A stretch of DNA of 64,000 nucleotides. Origin: Alkalibacillus silvisoli (GTDB taxonomy: Bacteria > Bacillota > Bacilli > Bacillales > Alkalibacillaceae). The DNA lies in contig NZ_BAAACZ010000018.1 of the NCBI RefSeq assembly GCF_039521975.1, positions 62,001 to 126,000 of the forward strand, in the 5' to 3' direction. How positions within the stretch are numbered: position 1 is the first letter of the stretch; each line of letters begins with the position of its first letter. Of the stretch, positions 24,071-32,985 are shown one piece after another. The notes under the pieces were generated by a model. That model was given only the letters and a program-made list of their open reading frames with translations. It was not told the DNA's origin and did not search any database. The position numbers were made by a program, and so were the translations under genes.

Positions 24071-25504
24071 ATGGTAGTCGGTGAAATTACACAAGAAAGA
24101 GATTTAATGATAATCGGTGGTGGCCCAGGTGGTTATAATGCTGCTATTAGAGCTGCCCAATTAGGACTTAACGTGACTTTAGTTGAACAAGGAGAGTTAG
24201 GAGGAGTCTGCTTGAATGAAGGCTGTATTCCATCAAAAGTATGGACCTATGCTGCTAAAAAACAAGCAGAACTTCCTCATATGAAAGAATTGGGAATCGA
24301 TATTGAATCGCCATCGATCAATTTAGAGCGACTACTAAATTATAAATCGCAAGTAACGTCTCAATTACAGCAAGGGGTTCAATCTTTACTTAAAAAAAAT
24401 CAAATAGAAGTGATCCATGGTACGGCGACTTTTACAGGTGATTACCGAATAGGTGTTGAGAAGGGTCATCAATTTGATCACTACATATTTAATAACGCGA
24501 TTATAGCAACGGGTAGTCGCATAATCCAACCAGATTATTTCCCAGCCAATAGTACACGGGCTTTTGTATCCGAAGAGATCTTCCAGCTAAATGAAATACC
24601 TAATCATATCATCATTATTGGTTTTGATTACTTAGCTTTAGAATTGGTATCAACCTATCAAAGCTTCGGTTCGAAGGTCACGTTAATTATAGAAGATCAT
24701 GAACAACTCTCAATTGATCAATCCATTCAAAAAGAAATAATAAGATTATTTAAAAAGAAAAAGGTTCATATATTAAAACAATCAACTATAAGATTAGTAG
24801 AAGAAACAAAAGAAAGCATTACAGCCTACGTCAAGAAAGGTAAAGAAGAACAGGCAATAACAGGTTCTCACTTATTGGTGAGTGGTCAAAGAAAACCAAA
24901 TGTTGACTCACTAGGCCTAGACCGCTTAGGAGTAAAGCAGACAGTTGAAGGGCGTATTTTAGTTAATTACAAGATGGAATCGACTGTTCCATCCATTTAT
25001 GCGGTAGGTGATGTAACAGAAGGTGAATCACTAGCAGTTAAGGCGATTAAACAAGGTAAGGTTGCTGCAGAATCGATTGCTAATGAGAATCCTGAAGTAG
25101 ATCTTACATTCTTACCATTAGTCGCTCATACAAATCCACCAATTGCATCAGTTGGTTTAACTGAACAAGAAGTCAAAATGCATAACATAGCGTATCAAGT
25201 TGGCCAGTTCAATTTAGGTGGCAACGGTTATTCACTAATTTCAGGCAAGAAAGACGGCTTGATCAAAGTAATCAGTGACGCTAACACAGACATTATTCTA
25301 GGAGTTCATATGGTTGGTGAAGGAGCTGTTGAATTATCGAGTCACTTCGTTCAATTACTCGAAATGGCAGCGAAGATAGAAGATGTTACTTTCCCGCATT
25401 TTGCTCATCCAAGTGTCAATGAAGGGTTACTAGAAGCAATAGAAGCCTTAATGGGTCAATCTATTCATACAACACCGAAACAGCAATCTCAGGTCACAAC
25501 CTAA
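24071..25504 (+). CDS. lpdA: Dihydrolipoyl dehydrogenase E3
   Basis: 477 residues: FAD site GGGPGGYNAAIRAAQLG, redox disulfide Cys47/Cys52 in GGVCLNEGCIPSK, an NAD domain around residues 170-270, YAVGDVTEGESLAVKA and the C-terminal interface with HFAHPSVNEGLLEAIEA containing the catalytic His-Glu pair. In the NAD domain the usual GGGYIG reads IGFDYLALEL, with Phe/Asp where glycines are expected, which may weaken NAD binding or change cofactor use. It follows the E2 stop directly. Confidence 0.9.
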   Translation: MVVGEITQERDLMIIGGGPGGYNAAIRAAQLGLNVTLVEQGELGGVCLNEGCIPSKVWTYAAKKQAELPHMKELGIDIESPSINLERLLNYKSQVTSQLQQGVQSLLKKNQIEVIHGTATFTGDYRIGVEKGHQFDHYIFNNAIIATGSRIIQPDYFPANSTRAFVSEEIFQLNEIPNHIIIIGFDYLALELVSTYQSFGSKVTLIIEDHEQLSIDQSIQKEIIRLFKKKKVHILKQSTIRLVEETKESITAYVKKGKEEQAITGSHLLVSGQRKPNVDSLGLDRLGVKQTVEGRILVNYKMESTVPSIYAVGDVTEGESLAVKAIKQGKVAAESIANENPEVDLTFLPLVAHTNPPIASVGLTEQEVKMHNIAYQVGQFNLGGNGYSLISGKKDGLIKVISDANTDIILGVHMVGEGAVELSSHFVQLLEMAAKIEDVTFPHFAHPSVNEGLLEAIEALMGQSIHTTPKQQSQVTT

Positions 25505-25573
25505 AGCAGTTGAGATAGTTTTAAAAGCTTGGTGATTTAAGCCAAAATTTTATATATTAGGGGGATATGTTGG

Positions 25574-26578
25574 ATGAAAAAGATTTTTCTATTATTTTCA
25601 GTCGTTTTAATTGGTTTATTGCTACTCGTTGCTTGTGGGGATGAAGAAGGTGGAGGTTCTGATAATGGTGATGCTGAATCTGGTGAAACATACGCTGTAG
25701 GCGCAACACAAATCGTGCAACACCCTTCACTGGACAGGGCATATGAAGGTTTTCAGGATGCTTTAGAGGATGCAGGATTAGATGTAGAGTATGATTTTCA
25801 AGATGCACAAAATGATCCAAACAATGTTAAACCAATCTCAGATGCTTTCGTTGCAGATGGTGTAGATTTAATCTTTACTAACTCAACGCCAAGTACTCAA
25901 GGTGCTTATGAAGCAACGGACGATATTCCAATCGTATTTACATCAGTAACAGATGCTGTTGGGGCTGGTGTCATTGATTCAATGGATGATCCAGGTGGGA
26001 ACGTAACAGGCGTTCTTGATTTACACCCGGGTGCGATCGAAGCTACGATTGAATTTATTGATGAATATTTTGAAGGGTCTTCAGTAGGCTTAATTTACAA
26101 TGCTGGTGAGCCGAACTCTGTTGCCCAAATTGAGTCGGTTGAAGAAGCGGCTGAAGGTACGAGCTTAACTCTACAAGAACGTACAGTAGCAAACGCAGCT
26201 GAAGTACAACAAGCAGCGACTACATTAGTGAGTGACATTGATGTATTCTTTATCGTAACAGATAACACAGTAGTAGAAGCCTTAGATAGTGTGGTTGGTG
26301 TGGCGAATAACAATGAGATCCCTCTCATTACCGGTGAGCCTGATTCGTTAAGTAAAGGGGCATTTGCCACGTATGGAATTGACTATTATACAATTGGTTA
26401 TCGCTCAGGTGAGATGGCTTCAGACATTTTGTCAGGTGAGTCAGACATAAGTGAAATCCCTGCAGAGTATCCACCAGAAATTCAGCTCTTTATTAATCAA
26501 GAAGCCTCAGAGACTCAAGGTGTTGAATGGCAGGATGAATGGGATGACGAAGCACAATTTGTTGAGAACGAAGATTAA
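25574..26578 (+). CDS. ABC transporter substrate-binding lipoprotein (TrpX/pfam04392-like)
   Basis: 334 residues. MKKIFLLFSVVLIGLLLLVAC is a signal peptide with lipobox LVAC; the mature N-terminus is acidic and Gly-rich. The body has the ABC_sub_bind layout (ATQIVQHPSLDRAYEGFQ, FTNSTPSTQGAYEATDDIPIVFTSVTD, GLIYNAGEPNSVAQ). Characterised members bind aromatic amino acids (TrpX). Together with the permease and ATPase downstream it forms a complete importer; directly after the Phe-degrading genes, phenylalanine is the likely ligand. A hairpin follows the gene, which would allow excess binding protein. Confidence 0.85.
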   Translation: MKKIFLLFSVVLIGLLLLVACGDEEGGGSDNGDAESGETYAVGATQIVQHPSLDRAYEGFQDALEDAGLDVEYDFQDAQNDPNNVKPISDAFVADGVDLIFTNSTPSTQGAYEATDDIPIVFTSVTDAVGAGVIDSMDDPGGNVTGVLDLHPGAIEATIEFIDEYFEGSSVGLIYNAGEPNSVAQIESVEEAAEGTSLTLQERTVANAAEVQQAATTLVSDIDVFFIVTDNTVVEALDSVVGVANNNEIPLITGEPDSLSKGAFATYGIDYYTIGYRSGEMASDILSGESDISEIPAEYPPEIQLFINQEASETQGVEWQDEWDDEAQFVENED

Positions 26579-26606
26579 ATCTATCAATTTAATAAAACAA
26601 GTGGAG

Positions 26607-26645
26607 AAAAGTAAAGCAGACATCAATAGAATCTGCTTTACTTTT
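26607..26645 (+). terminator. Intercistronic hairpin/attenuator after the binding-protein gene
   Basis: AAAAGTAAAGCAGA (26607-26620) pairs with TCTGCTTTACTTTT (26632-26645): 14 perfect pairs, then TCTATATCG. Typical between a binding-protein gene and its permease to set unequal expression. Confidence 0.65.
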
Positions 26646-26671
26646 CTATATCGCAGTCGAAGGAGGACGTC

Positions 26672-27667
26672 ATGCTAATATCATTATTTGGCGCAGTAGA
26701 ATCAGGTGTAATTTATGCTTTGATGGCTTTAGGTGTTTATTTATCATTTCGAATATTACACTTTCCAGATTTAACAGTCGATGGTAGCTTCGTAACAGGT
26801 GCAGGGGTGGCAGGCGTTGCAATTGTAGGAGGAATGTCGCCCATTCTCGCCACATTACTAGGTGCTTTCGCAGGTTTTATAGCGGGATGTATTACTGGAA
26901 TATTGCACACGAAAGGTAAAATCAATGCCTTGTTAGCCGGGATATTAATGATGATTGCGTTATACTCGATTAACTTACGGCTTATGGGACAACCAACTGT
27001 CTCTATGCTTAATGAATCAACACTATTTAGCCAAATACAGTCATGGTGGGTCGCATCAGGATTTGATTCGTTCTTTAATAATATAATTTTAACGTTAGGA
27101 GCGGAGCGCTTCTCTGGAACATGGCTCGTCTTTACTGTGATGGTGATCTTAACGTTGCTAGTTAAAGTATTTCTTGATTATTTCTTAAAAACAGAAATCG
27201 GACTGGCATTACGTGCTACAGGTGATAACCAGAAGATGATAAGAAGCTTATCAGCGAATACAGACTTTTTAATCATTGTTGGAATTGGTATTTCAAATGG
27301 ATTAGTCGCTTTATCAGGTGCCCTAATTGGCCAATATGGTGGTTTTGCCAATGTTAACATGGGGATTGGCATGATTGTGATTGGTTTAGCATCTGTAATT
27401 ATTGGTGAAGCATTATTCGGTAAACGGACGATTATTATAGCAACTTTAGCGGTTATTGGTGGGGCGATAGTTTATCGAATTGTAGTGACACTAGCACTGC
27501 GAGTCGATTTCCTAGACTCTGGTGATATGAAGTTAATTACAGCTATACTCGTCATTGCTGCCCTTGTAACACCACGTATTTTACAAGCAAGAAGAGAGAA
27601 GAAACGGCGACTTCAGAAGAAAGCCGAACTACTCCAACGTAAGGAAGGAGAGGTTCATGGTGCTTAA
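26672..27667 (+). CDS. ABC transporter permease, branched-chain/aromatic amino-acid type (TrpY-like)
   Basis: 331 residues, about eight to nine hydrophobic helices in the BPD_transp_2 (LivH-like) arrangement: SGVIYALMALGVYLSFRILHF, DLTVDGSFVTGAGVAG, GLALRATGDNQKMIRSLS cytoplasmic coupling segment, GLIVIGLASVIIGE-like helix and a Lys/Arg-rich C-terminus. DLTVDGSF is typical of the TrpY/pfam04392-associated permeases. It starts 27 bases after the hairpin and overlaps the ATPase gene by 11 bases. Confidence 0.87.
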   Translation: MLISLFGAVESGVIYALMALGVYLSFRILHFPDLTVDGSFVTGAGVAGVAIVGGMSPILATLLGAFAGFIAGCITGILHTKGKINALLAGILMMIALYSINLRLMGQPTVSMLNESTLFSQIQSWWVASGFDSFFNNIILTLGAERFSGTWLVFTVMVILTLLVKVFLDYFLKTEIGLALRATGDNQKMIRSLSANTDFLIIVGIGISNGLVALSGALIGQYGGFANVNMGIGMIVIGLASVIIGEALFGKRTIIIATLAVIGGAIVYRIVVTLALRVDFLDSGDMKLITAILVIAALVTPRILQARREKKRRLQKKAELLQRKEGEVHGA

Positions 27668-28454
27668 ATTAAAAGATGCATCCATGACATTTAATGAAGG
27701 AACTCCAGATGAAAAGAAAGCATTACAATCAGTCGACCTTGAGCTTGATAAAGGTGAATTTGTGACGGTGATCGGGAGTAATGGTGCTGGTAAATCCACG
27801 TTAATGAATGTCATTTCAGGTAGTTTAATCCCAGATGTTGGTGATGTGTTAATTGATGAAGGGCACGTTGTTCACTTGCCAGAATATAAACGAGCAGGGT
27901 TTATCGGACGCGTATTCCAAGACCCAATGGCCGGAACAGCACCTTCTATGACAATTGAAGAGAATCTAGCAATGGCATTTTCACGAGATAAGAAGCGTAA
28001 ACTCATTCCAGGTGTAACGAAAAAGCGAAAAGAAATGTACAGAGAATATTTAGAAACGTTAAATCTTGGTTTAGAAGATCGACTCAACGCGAAAGTTGGC
28101 TTACTTTCAGGTGGTGAACGCCAGGCTTTATCTTTACTGATGGCAACGTTTACTGAACCTTATATTTTATTACTTGATGAACACACTGCGGCATTAGATC
28201 CATCACGAGCTGAACTTATTACTGAAATAACAGGTGACGTGGTGAAAAAGTTTGACCTTACAACGCTAATGGTAACGCACAACATGCAACAAGCATTAGA
28301 CTTAGGTGATCGCCTAATCATGATGGACAAAGGTCAAATTATCTTTGATGTATCAGGTGAGAAGAAACAAGAACTAACAATCAAAAACCTACTTGATGAA
28401 TTCCACCGCATTAGAGGAAGACAAATAGATAGTGATCGAGCGGTATTAGGCTAA
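27657..28454 (+). CDS. ABC transporter ATP-binding protein (TrpZ-like)
   Basis: 265 residues: Walker A GSNGAGKSTLMN, Q-loop GRVFQDPMAGTAP, signature LSGGERQALSL, Walker B YILLLDEHTAALDP, and H-loop MVTHNMQQ. AAGGAAGGAGAGG precedes ATG 27657. It completes the importer with the two genes upstream and is followed by a terminator, marking the end of the aromatic block. Confidence 0.92.
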   Translation: MVLKLKDASMTFNEGTPDEKKALQSVDLELDKGEFVTVIGSNGAGKSTLMNVISGSLIPDVGDVLIDEGHVVHLPEYKRAGFIGRVFQDPMAGTAPSMTIEENLAMAFSRDKKRKLIPGVTKKRKEMYREYLETLNLGLEDRLNAKVGLLSGGERQALSLLMATFTEPYILLLDEHTAALDPSRAELITEITGDVVKKFDLTTLMVTHNMQQALDLGDRLIMMDKGQIIFDVSGEKKQELTIKNLLDEFHRIRGRQIDSDRAVLG

Positions 28455-28458
28455 TAGA

Positions 28459-28494
28459 GAAGGTGGGTGCAAGTGGCGCCCAGCTTCTTTTTTA
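28459..28494 (+). terminator. Rho-independent terminator of the aromatic/ABC importer operon
   Basis: GAAGGTGGGTGC pairs with GCGCCCAGCTTC (10 of 12 positions plus a wobble), followed by TTTTTT. Confidence 0.8.
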
Positions 28495-28888
28495 TAGGTA
28501 GGTCTACATAAAGTTCATCATGGTAAATACCATTACTATTAAGTGTAAGTTCTCCTTTCCTTAAAGACCTCTCTGACGTTCATCCTTATTTCATAAAAGG
28601 CAGCGATAATTAACAAGATCCACCCATATAATTTGGAGTCCATTCAATAATGAAATATTAATAAGCCATAACTAAAATCATATCGATGACGACGATGTTT
28701 TGATAATAATTCATAGACGCTTCCTTTCTGAAACCTGCTTGTAGATTAATCTCAGTATAGCATGATAAATAAGTTGTGTTGTTGCGTACTTATTTTACGA
28801 TTTTTCAAATAGTTGTTGTCGTTCGACGAGTAACCCTATAAACTAAAATAAATTAGGACTTTTGATTTGAAGGAGGCTCCTAGCTTCT
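28495..28888. other. 394-base gap with a possible degraded small membrane-protein gene on the minus strand
   Basis: No intact gene seen. On the minus strand an 18-codon frame starts at 28714 after AAAGGAAG (MNYYQNIVVIDMILVMAY, stop at 28658), and a second frame from 28643 to 28539 reads MDSKLYGWILLIIAAFYEIR and a basic tail. They could be the two halves of one frameshifted small membrane protein. The right end holds the leader of the histidine-kinase gene with AAGGAGG at 28870. Confidence 0.25.
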
Positions 28889-30472
28889 ATGCTTAAAAGA
28901 ATTTCACTACGAACTAAGATTTTAACATCAATTATTTCATTACTTATTATTGTGACACTACTTATTACAGCCATTTATTCATATATTGAATGGACACAGA
29001 CAAAAGAGCAAATGGGGCAGCGTGCATTGGATGTGGCAACGTCTATTTCGTTATCACCAGAAGTAATTGAAGCATATGAACTAGATGATCCATCAGAGGT
29101 AATTCAACCTATTGCAGAAGATATTCGACAAAAAGTAGGTGCCGAATTTATTGTTGTTGGTAATGAAAACAGTATTCGTTATTCTCATCCTAATGAAAAT
29201 CGAATCGGGCATGGGATGGTTGGCGGTGATAACGACCAGGCGCTAATTGATGGTGAATACTATAAATCTGAAGCTGTCGGTTCATTAGGTCCATCCCTTC
29301 GTGGAAAAGCACCAGTTTTTAATAATGATGGAGATATAATTGGGATAGTTTCAGTTGGTTTTATGGTAGATGACATTCGTAGTATGATCTATGAACGACT
29401 TCAAGTTCTGTTTATTAATTCATCAATTATTTTAGCACTTGGAGTTGTCGGTAGTATTTTTCTAACGCGAAGCATCCGAAAAGATATTTTGGGATTAGAA
29501 CCGCATGAGATTGTTACTTTTTATCGGGAGCGCAAAGCTGTATTGCGATCAGTGAAAGAGGGGATTATTTCGATCGATAAAGAGGGTAGAATATCAATTA
29601 TGAATTACTCAGCACGGAAAATGTTAGAGCTAGATGAAGCATGTAAAAGTAAAAATATAAATGAAGTACTTCCAAATACGAAAATGATTCAAGTTTTAGA
29701 AAAAGGTGAACCCGAGTATGACGATGAGATGTTTTTAAGAAATCGTGTCTATATAGTTAACCGGATACCTATTTATGAAGGTGATCAAGTTGTTGGTGTT
29801 GTCTCTAGTTTCCGTGACAAAACAGAGATCCAAGACATGATCAATACACTTTCTGAGGTGAAGAATTATTCAGAAGATTTGCGTGCTCAAACACATGAAT
29901 ATACGAATAAGCTATATGTGATCTCGGGTCTTTTACAGCTTGGAAACTATGAAGAGGCCATTAATTTGATTCAAGAAGAATCAGAGCATCACCAACAGCA
30001 AACTGAAACGCTATTTTCGAATATTGAAGACCAATCGATCCAAGCTATATTACTAGGCAAGCTAGGAAAAGCATCTGAGAAAAAGGTGGATCTAGTGATT
30101 GATCCTGCAAGTGTCTTATCACCATTACCAGATTATATGAGTACGTCAAAGTTAGTCACGGTTTTAGGTAATTTAATTGATAATGCCTTTGAAGCAGTGA
30201 GGGATTCAGAAAACAGACAAGTTATTTTTTCTGTGACGGATTATGGACATGATGTGATTTTTGAAGTTAGTGACAAAGGTGATGGAGTATCAGGGGAGAT
30301 TCAACAAAAGATCTTCCAAAAAGGTTACTCTACTAAAAGCGGGGGTGATCGTGGCTATGGTCTATCAATTGTTCAGGAAGTTGTTCGTGAATTAGATGGA
30401 ACGATTGAATTAAAATCAGAAAAAGGTAAAGGTACTAGATTTACAGTATATCTACCAAAAGGAAGAAGGTGA
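28889..30472 (+). CDS. Sensor histidine kinase, CitA/DcuS type
   Basis: 527 residues: N-terminal membrane helix (about 12-32), an extracytoplasmic PDC sensor (QRALDVATSISLSPEVIEAY, IRYSHPNENRIG), a second helix (about 175-195), a PAS domain (VKEGIISIDKEGRISIMN), a SpoOB-like dimerisation helix with His336 in RAQTHEYTNKLYV, and a HATPase with NLIDNAFEAV, DKGDGV and GYGLSIV. CitA/DcuS kinases sense di- or tricarboxylates; adjacency to tctCBA suggests citrate or a related acid. It is 4 bases from the response regulator gene. Confidence 0.9.
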   Translation: MLKRISLRTKILTSIISLLIIVTLLITAIYSYIEWTQTKEQMGQRALDVATSISLSPEVIEAYELDDPSEVIQPIAEDIRQKVGAEFIVVGNENSIRYSHPNENRIGHGMVGGDNDQALIDGEYYKSEAVGSLGPSLRGKAPVFNNDGDIIGIVSVGFMVDDIRSMIYERLQVLFINSSIILALGVVGSIFLTRSIRKDILGLEPHEIVTFYRERKAVLRSVKEGIISIDKEGRISIMNYSARKMLELDEACKSKNINEVLPNTKMIQVLEKGEPEYDDEMFLRNRVYIVNRIPIYEGDQVVGVVSSFRDKTEIQDMINTLSEVKNYSEDLRAQTHEYTNKLYVISGLLQLGNYEEAINLIQEESEHHQQQTETLFSNIEDQSIQAILLGKLGKASEKKVDLVIDPASVLSPLPDYMSTSKLVTVLGNLIDNAFEAVRDSENRQVIFSVTDYGHDVIFEVSDKGDGVSGEIQQKIFQKGYSTKSGGDRGYGLSIVQEVVRELDGTIELKSEKGKGTRFTVYLPKGRR

Positions 30473-30476
30473 GTGC

Positions 30477-31157
30477 ATGACATTAAAAGTTGCCATTACA
30501 GAAGATGATTACCGCGTAGCCTCTATTCATGAAGGTTTTTTAGAAAAGGTTGATCAATGTGAAGTTATCTTTAAAGCTTTAACAGCGGAGGATACATTAG
30601 AGAAACTAAAACAGACAAAAATTGATTTATTACTTTTAGATATTTATATGCCAGATCGTTTAGGGGTTGAACTAATAGAAGATATTAAATCGATTAATCC
30701 ACAAATCGGTATTATAATGATTAGTGCTGGTACAGAACGTGATATAGTTGAACAAGCCCTTCACAAAGGGGTTTTCGACTATATTATAAAACCGGTAACA
30801 ATTGATCGTTTTATTGAAGCGGTTGAGAACTTTAAAGAGTTTCGTAAAGAGTTATTGAACCGAGAAGAAGTAGATCAGCAATTTTTAGACGAGTATTTTG
30901 GAAGAGGGTCACAACCTAAAGAGAGACCACTGAATCAAAATACACCAAAAGGAATTGACCCGCTTACACTAAAGAAGGTCAAAGACATATTGCAAGAAGA
31001 AGTAGGCGTCACTGCCGAAGAGATGGGTGAGGAAATGGGTGCCTCGCGTACTACAGCCCGTCGTTATTTAGAATTCCTTATTTCAGAAGGCGAATGTCAA
31101 GCCGAGTTAGAATATGGCATTGTGGGTCGGCCAGAAAGAAGATATTATCAAAATTGA
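30477..31157 (+). CDS. Response regulator, CitB/DcuR type
   Basis: 226 residues: receiver domain with acidic pocket near residue 10 (ITEDDY), phospho-acceptor Asp in LLLLDIYMPD (about 54), Ser/Thr in MISAGT and Lys in IIKPVT; then a linker and a C-terminal winged helix (TAEEMGEEMGASRTTARRYLEFL). It pairs with the kinase upstream and is followed by a terminator. The likely target is the tctCBA operon that follows. Confidence 0.9.
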   Translation: MTLKVAITEDDYRVASIHEGFLEKVDQCEVIFKALTAEDTLEKLKQTKIDLLLLDIYMPDRLGVELIEDIKSINPQIGIIMISAGTERDIVEQALHKGVFDYIIKPVTIDRFIEAVENFKEFRKELLNREEVDQQFLDEYFGRGSQPKERPLNQNTPKGIDPLTLKKVKDILQEEVGVTAEEMGEEMGASRTTARRYLEFLISEGECQAELEYGIVGRPERRYYQN

Positions 31158-31160
31158 TGA

Positions 31161-31198
31161 AAATCTAAGGTGAAATAAAGCCTTAGATTTTTTTATTT
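31161..31198 (+). terminator. Rho-independent terminator after the two-component genes
   Basis: AAATCTAAGG (31161-31170) pairs perfectly with CCTTAGATTT (31181-31190), followed by TTTTATTT. Confidence 0.85.
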
Positions 31199-31330
31199 AA
31201 GCTCGTTGTTATCACAGTCAACATGTAATATAGATAGACTTCGACTTAGTATATCGTCTGTTATAGGATATAGGTCTTCCTGTGAACAAAATGAACAAAA
31301 TGATAAAAATGAATCTAATGCGATTTATTT

Positions 31331-31344
31331 TGAAAACGGTTACA
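31331..31344. promoter_or_regulatory. CcpA cre site upstream of tctC
   Basis: TGAAAACGGTTACA matches the cre consensus TGWAANCGNTNWCA at every position. It is 81 bases upstream of the tctC start, in the expected promoter region, so glucose repression of the transporter is likely. Confidence 0.65.
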
Positions 31345-31424
31345 TTTTAGAAATTTCGAATTATCATAGAATTACTTAAAGGTTGTGACATTTTTATTAA
31401 TAAATTTTGAACGGGGGAAATGAA

Positions 31425-32447
31425 ATGAAAAGAATATTAGTAGGTTCATTATTTGCTTTTATGTTATTAATTCTTGCTGCTTGTGGTGGCGATGATCAGG
31501 CAGCAGATGAAGGAAGCAACAATGACGAGGCACAAGACTGGGAACCGGAAGAGTCAATTGAATTAGTTGCGCCAGCAGGAGCTGGTGGTGGCTGGGATAC
31601 AACAGCTCGTATGGCAGCACAAACATTAACTGAAGAAGGAATTATTGAGCAAGATATAGGTGTTGTAAACCAACCAGGAGCTGGTGGTGCGGTTGGTTGG
31701 GCACACATTGCTAACCAAGACGATAGCCCATATGATTTATTCGTATCATCTTCACCATTACTATTAGTGCCGTTAAATGGCCAATCTGATTACAATTACG
31801 AAGATTTTACGCCCATTGCAAATATAATTGCTGAATACGCAACTTTCGCTGTACGTGATGATGCAGAATGGGAAGACTTAAACGATTTATTTGATGATAT
31901 GAAGGAAAATCCTTCTGAAATTACTGTGGTAGGTACATCTTCTCCAGGAAGTATGGACCATATTCAATTCGTTCGCTTTGCAAGAGAAGCAGGTGTTGAT
32001 ATTACACAAATCAACTATGTATCCGACCCAGATGCTGGTGGGGTTACACAATTGTTAAATGGTAGTGCAGATGTATTTTCAACTGGGATAGGTCAAGTTC
32101 TTGAACAAATCCGTTCTGGTGACATTAGGCCACTAGCGATTACATCTGAAGAACGTCTAGAAGGCGAAGTTCTATCTGAAATTCCAACAGCAATCGAGCA
32201 AGGAATAGACGAAACATTCGTTAACTGGCGCGGAATCTTTGGTACAGGTGATATGGACCAAGCAGCTGTAGACTATTACGAGGAAAAGTTTAAAGAATTA
32301 AGTGATTCTGAAGCATTTGCTGAAGTTCGAGATAACTATAGTTGGGATGAAATGTTTATGGGTAGTGAAGAGTACCTAGAGTTTCTTGAAGAAGAAAATG
32401 AAGTATTTAAAGAAATCTTAGATGAATTAGATCTATCAGATGAATAA
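31425..32447 (+). CDS. tctC: Tripartite tricarboxylate transporter substrate-binding lipoprotein TctC
   Basis: 340 residues with lipoprotein signal peptide (lipobox LAACGG near residue 20) and a Bug/TctC domain: IELVAPAGAGGGWDTTARM, VNQPGAGGAVGW, LFVSSSPLLLVPL, INYVSDPDAGGVTQLLNG and NWRGIFGTGDM. It captures a carboxylate outside the membrane for the TctAB permease. ATG 31425 follows GGGGGAAA; an upstream TTG at 31407 is unlikely. A strong hairpin follows the gene. Confidence 0.92.
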   Translation: MKRILVGSLFAFMLLILAACGGDDQAADEGSNNDEAQDWEPEESIELVAPAGAGGGWDTTARMAAQTLTEEGIIEQDIGVVNQPGAGGAVGWAHIANQDDSPYDLFVSSSPLLLVPLNGQSDYNYEDFTPIANIIAEYATFAVRDDAEWEDLNDLFDDMKENPSEITVVGTSSPGSMDHIQFVRFAREAGVDITQINYVSDPDAGGVTQLLNGSADVFSTGIGQVLEQIRSGDIRPLAITSEERLEGEVLSEIPTAIEQGIDETFVNWRGIFGTGDMDQAAVDYYEEKFKELSDSEAFAEVRDNYSWDEMFMGSEEYLEFLEEENEVFKEILDELDLSDE

Positions 32448-32456
32448 TAAGAAGAG

Positions 32457-32482
32457 GAAGTCAACGGGGTCCCGTTGACTTC
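32457..32482 (+). terminator. Intercistronic hairpin between tctC and tctB
   Basis: GAAGTCAACGGG (32457-32468) and CCCGTTGACTTC (32471-32482) form a 12-bp stem with a two-base gap. The U-tract is weak, so it may stabilise the tctC message or attenuate rather than end transcription. Confidence 0.6.
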
Positions 32483-32514
32483 TGGTTATTTCATAGAAAG
32501 GTAGGTGCCTAAGA

Positions 32515-32973
32515 GTGTTACAAGGTGTTAATCGAAAAATTGGTTTAATCTTATTTTTATTATCAGCTGGTTACTTGTTTATGAGCTATCAACTACCAAC
32601 TTATCCATATATACCTGTAGATGCCGATGCGATTCCAAAAACTTTAGGCTGGATTTTAGTCGTTTTATCAATTGCATTATTCTTCACAAAAGACAGTGAT
32701 ACAGAAGAGCAAAAAGCAAAGCGACACATTCCGAAAAAGGACGTTAAAGCTATTGTTGGCGTGTTTGTTTTAGCACTAATCTTTATTTCATTATTAGAGA
32801 TTGTTGGGTTTGTTATTATGACAGCATTATTTATCTTTACTTGTTCAAAGTTTTTAGGTTATAAAAGTAATTTAGTTAATGCCATTGTGTCAATTTGTTT
32901 TCCGCTATTTCTATATAGTATTTTCGTTTTCTTATTAAATATTAATCTACCACAAGGTGTATTGCCGCTTTAA
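32515..32973 (+). CDS. tctB: Tripartite tricarboxylate transporter small membrane subunit TctB
   Basis: 152 residues with four hydrophobic helices (about 10-25, 43-58, 78-112 as two helices, 125-145) and the TctB pattern YPYIPVDADAIPKTLG after the first. GTG start 32515 follows AGGTAGG. Lies between tctC and tctA, its usual place. Confidence 0.88.
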   Translation: MLQGVNRKIGLILFLLSAGYLFMSYQLPTYPYIPVDADAIPKTLGWILVVLSIALFFTKDSDTEEQKAKRHIPKKDVKAIVGVFVLALIFISLLEIVGFVIMTALFIFTCSKFLGYKSNLVNAIVSICFPLFLYSIFVFLLNINLPQGVLPL

Positions 32974-32985
32974 AGGAGGGGGATC

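Noticed and set aside
25505..25573. Riboswitch or T-box before the ABC importer
   Set aside because: The gap is only 69 bases and no conserved riboswitch or T-box element is visible.
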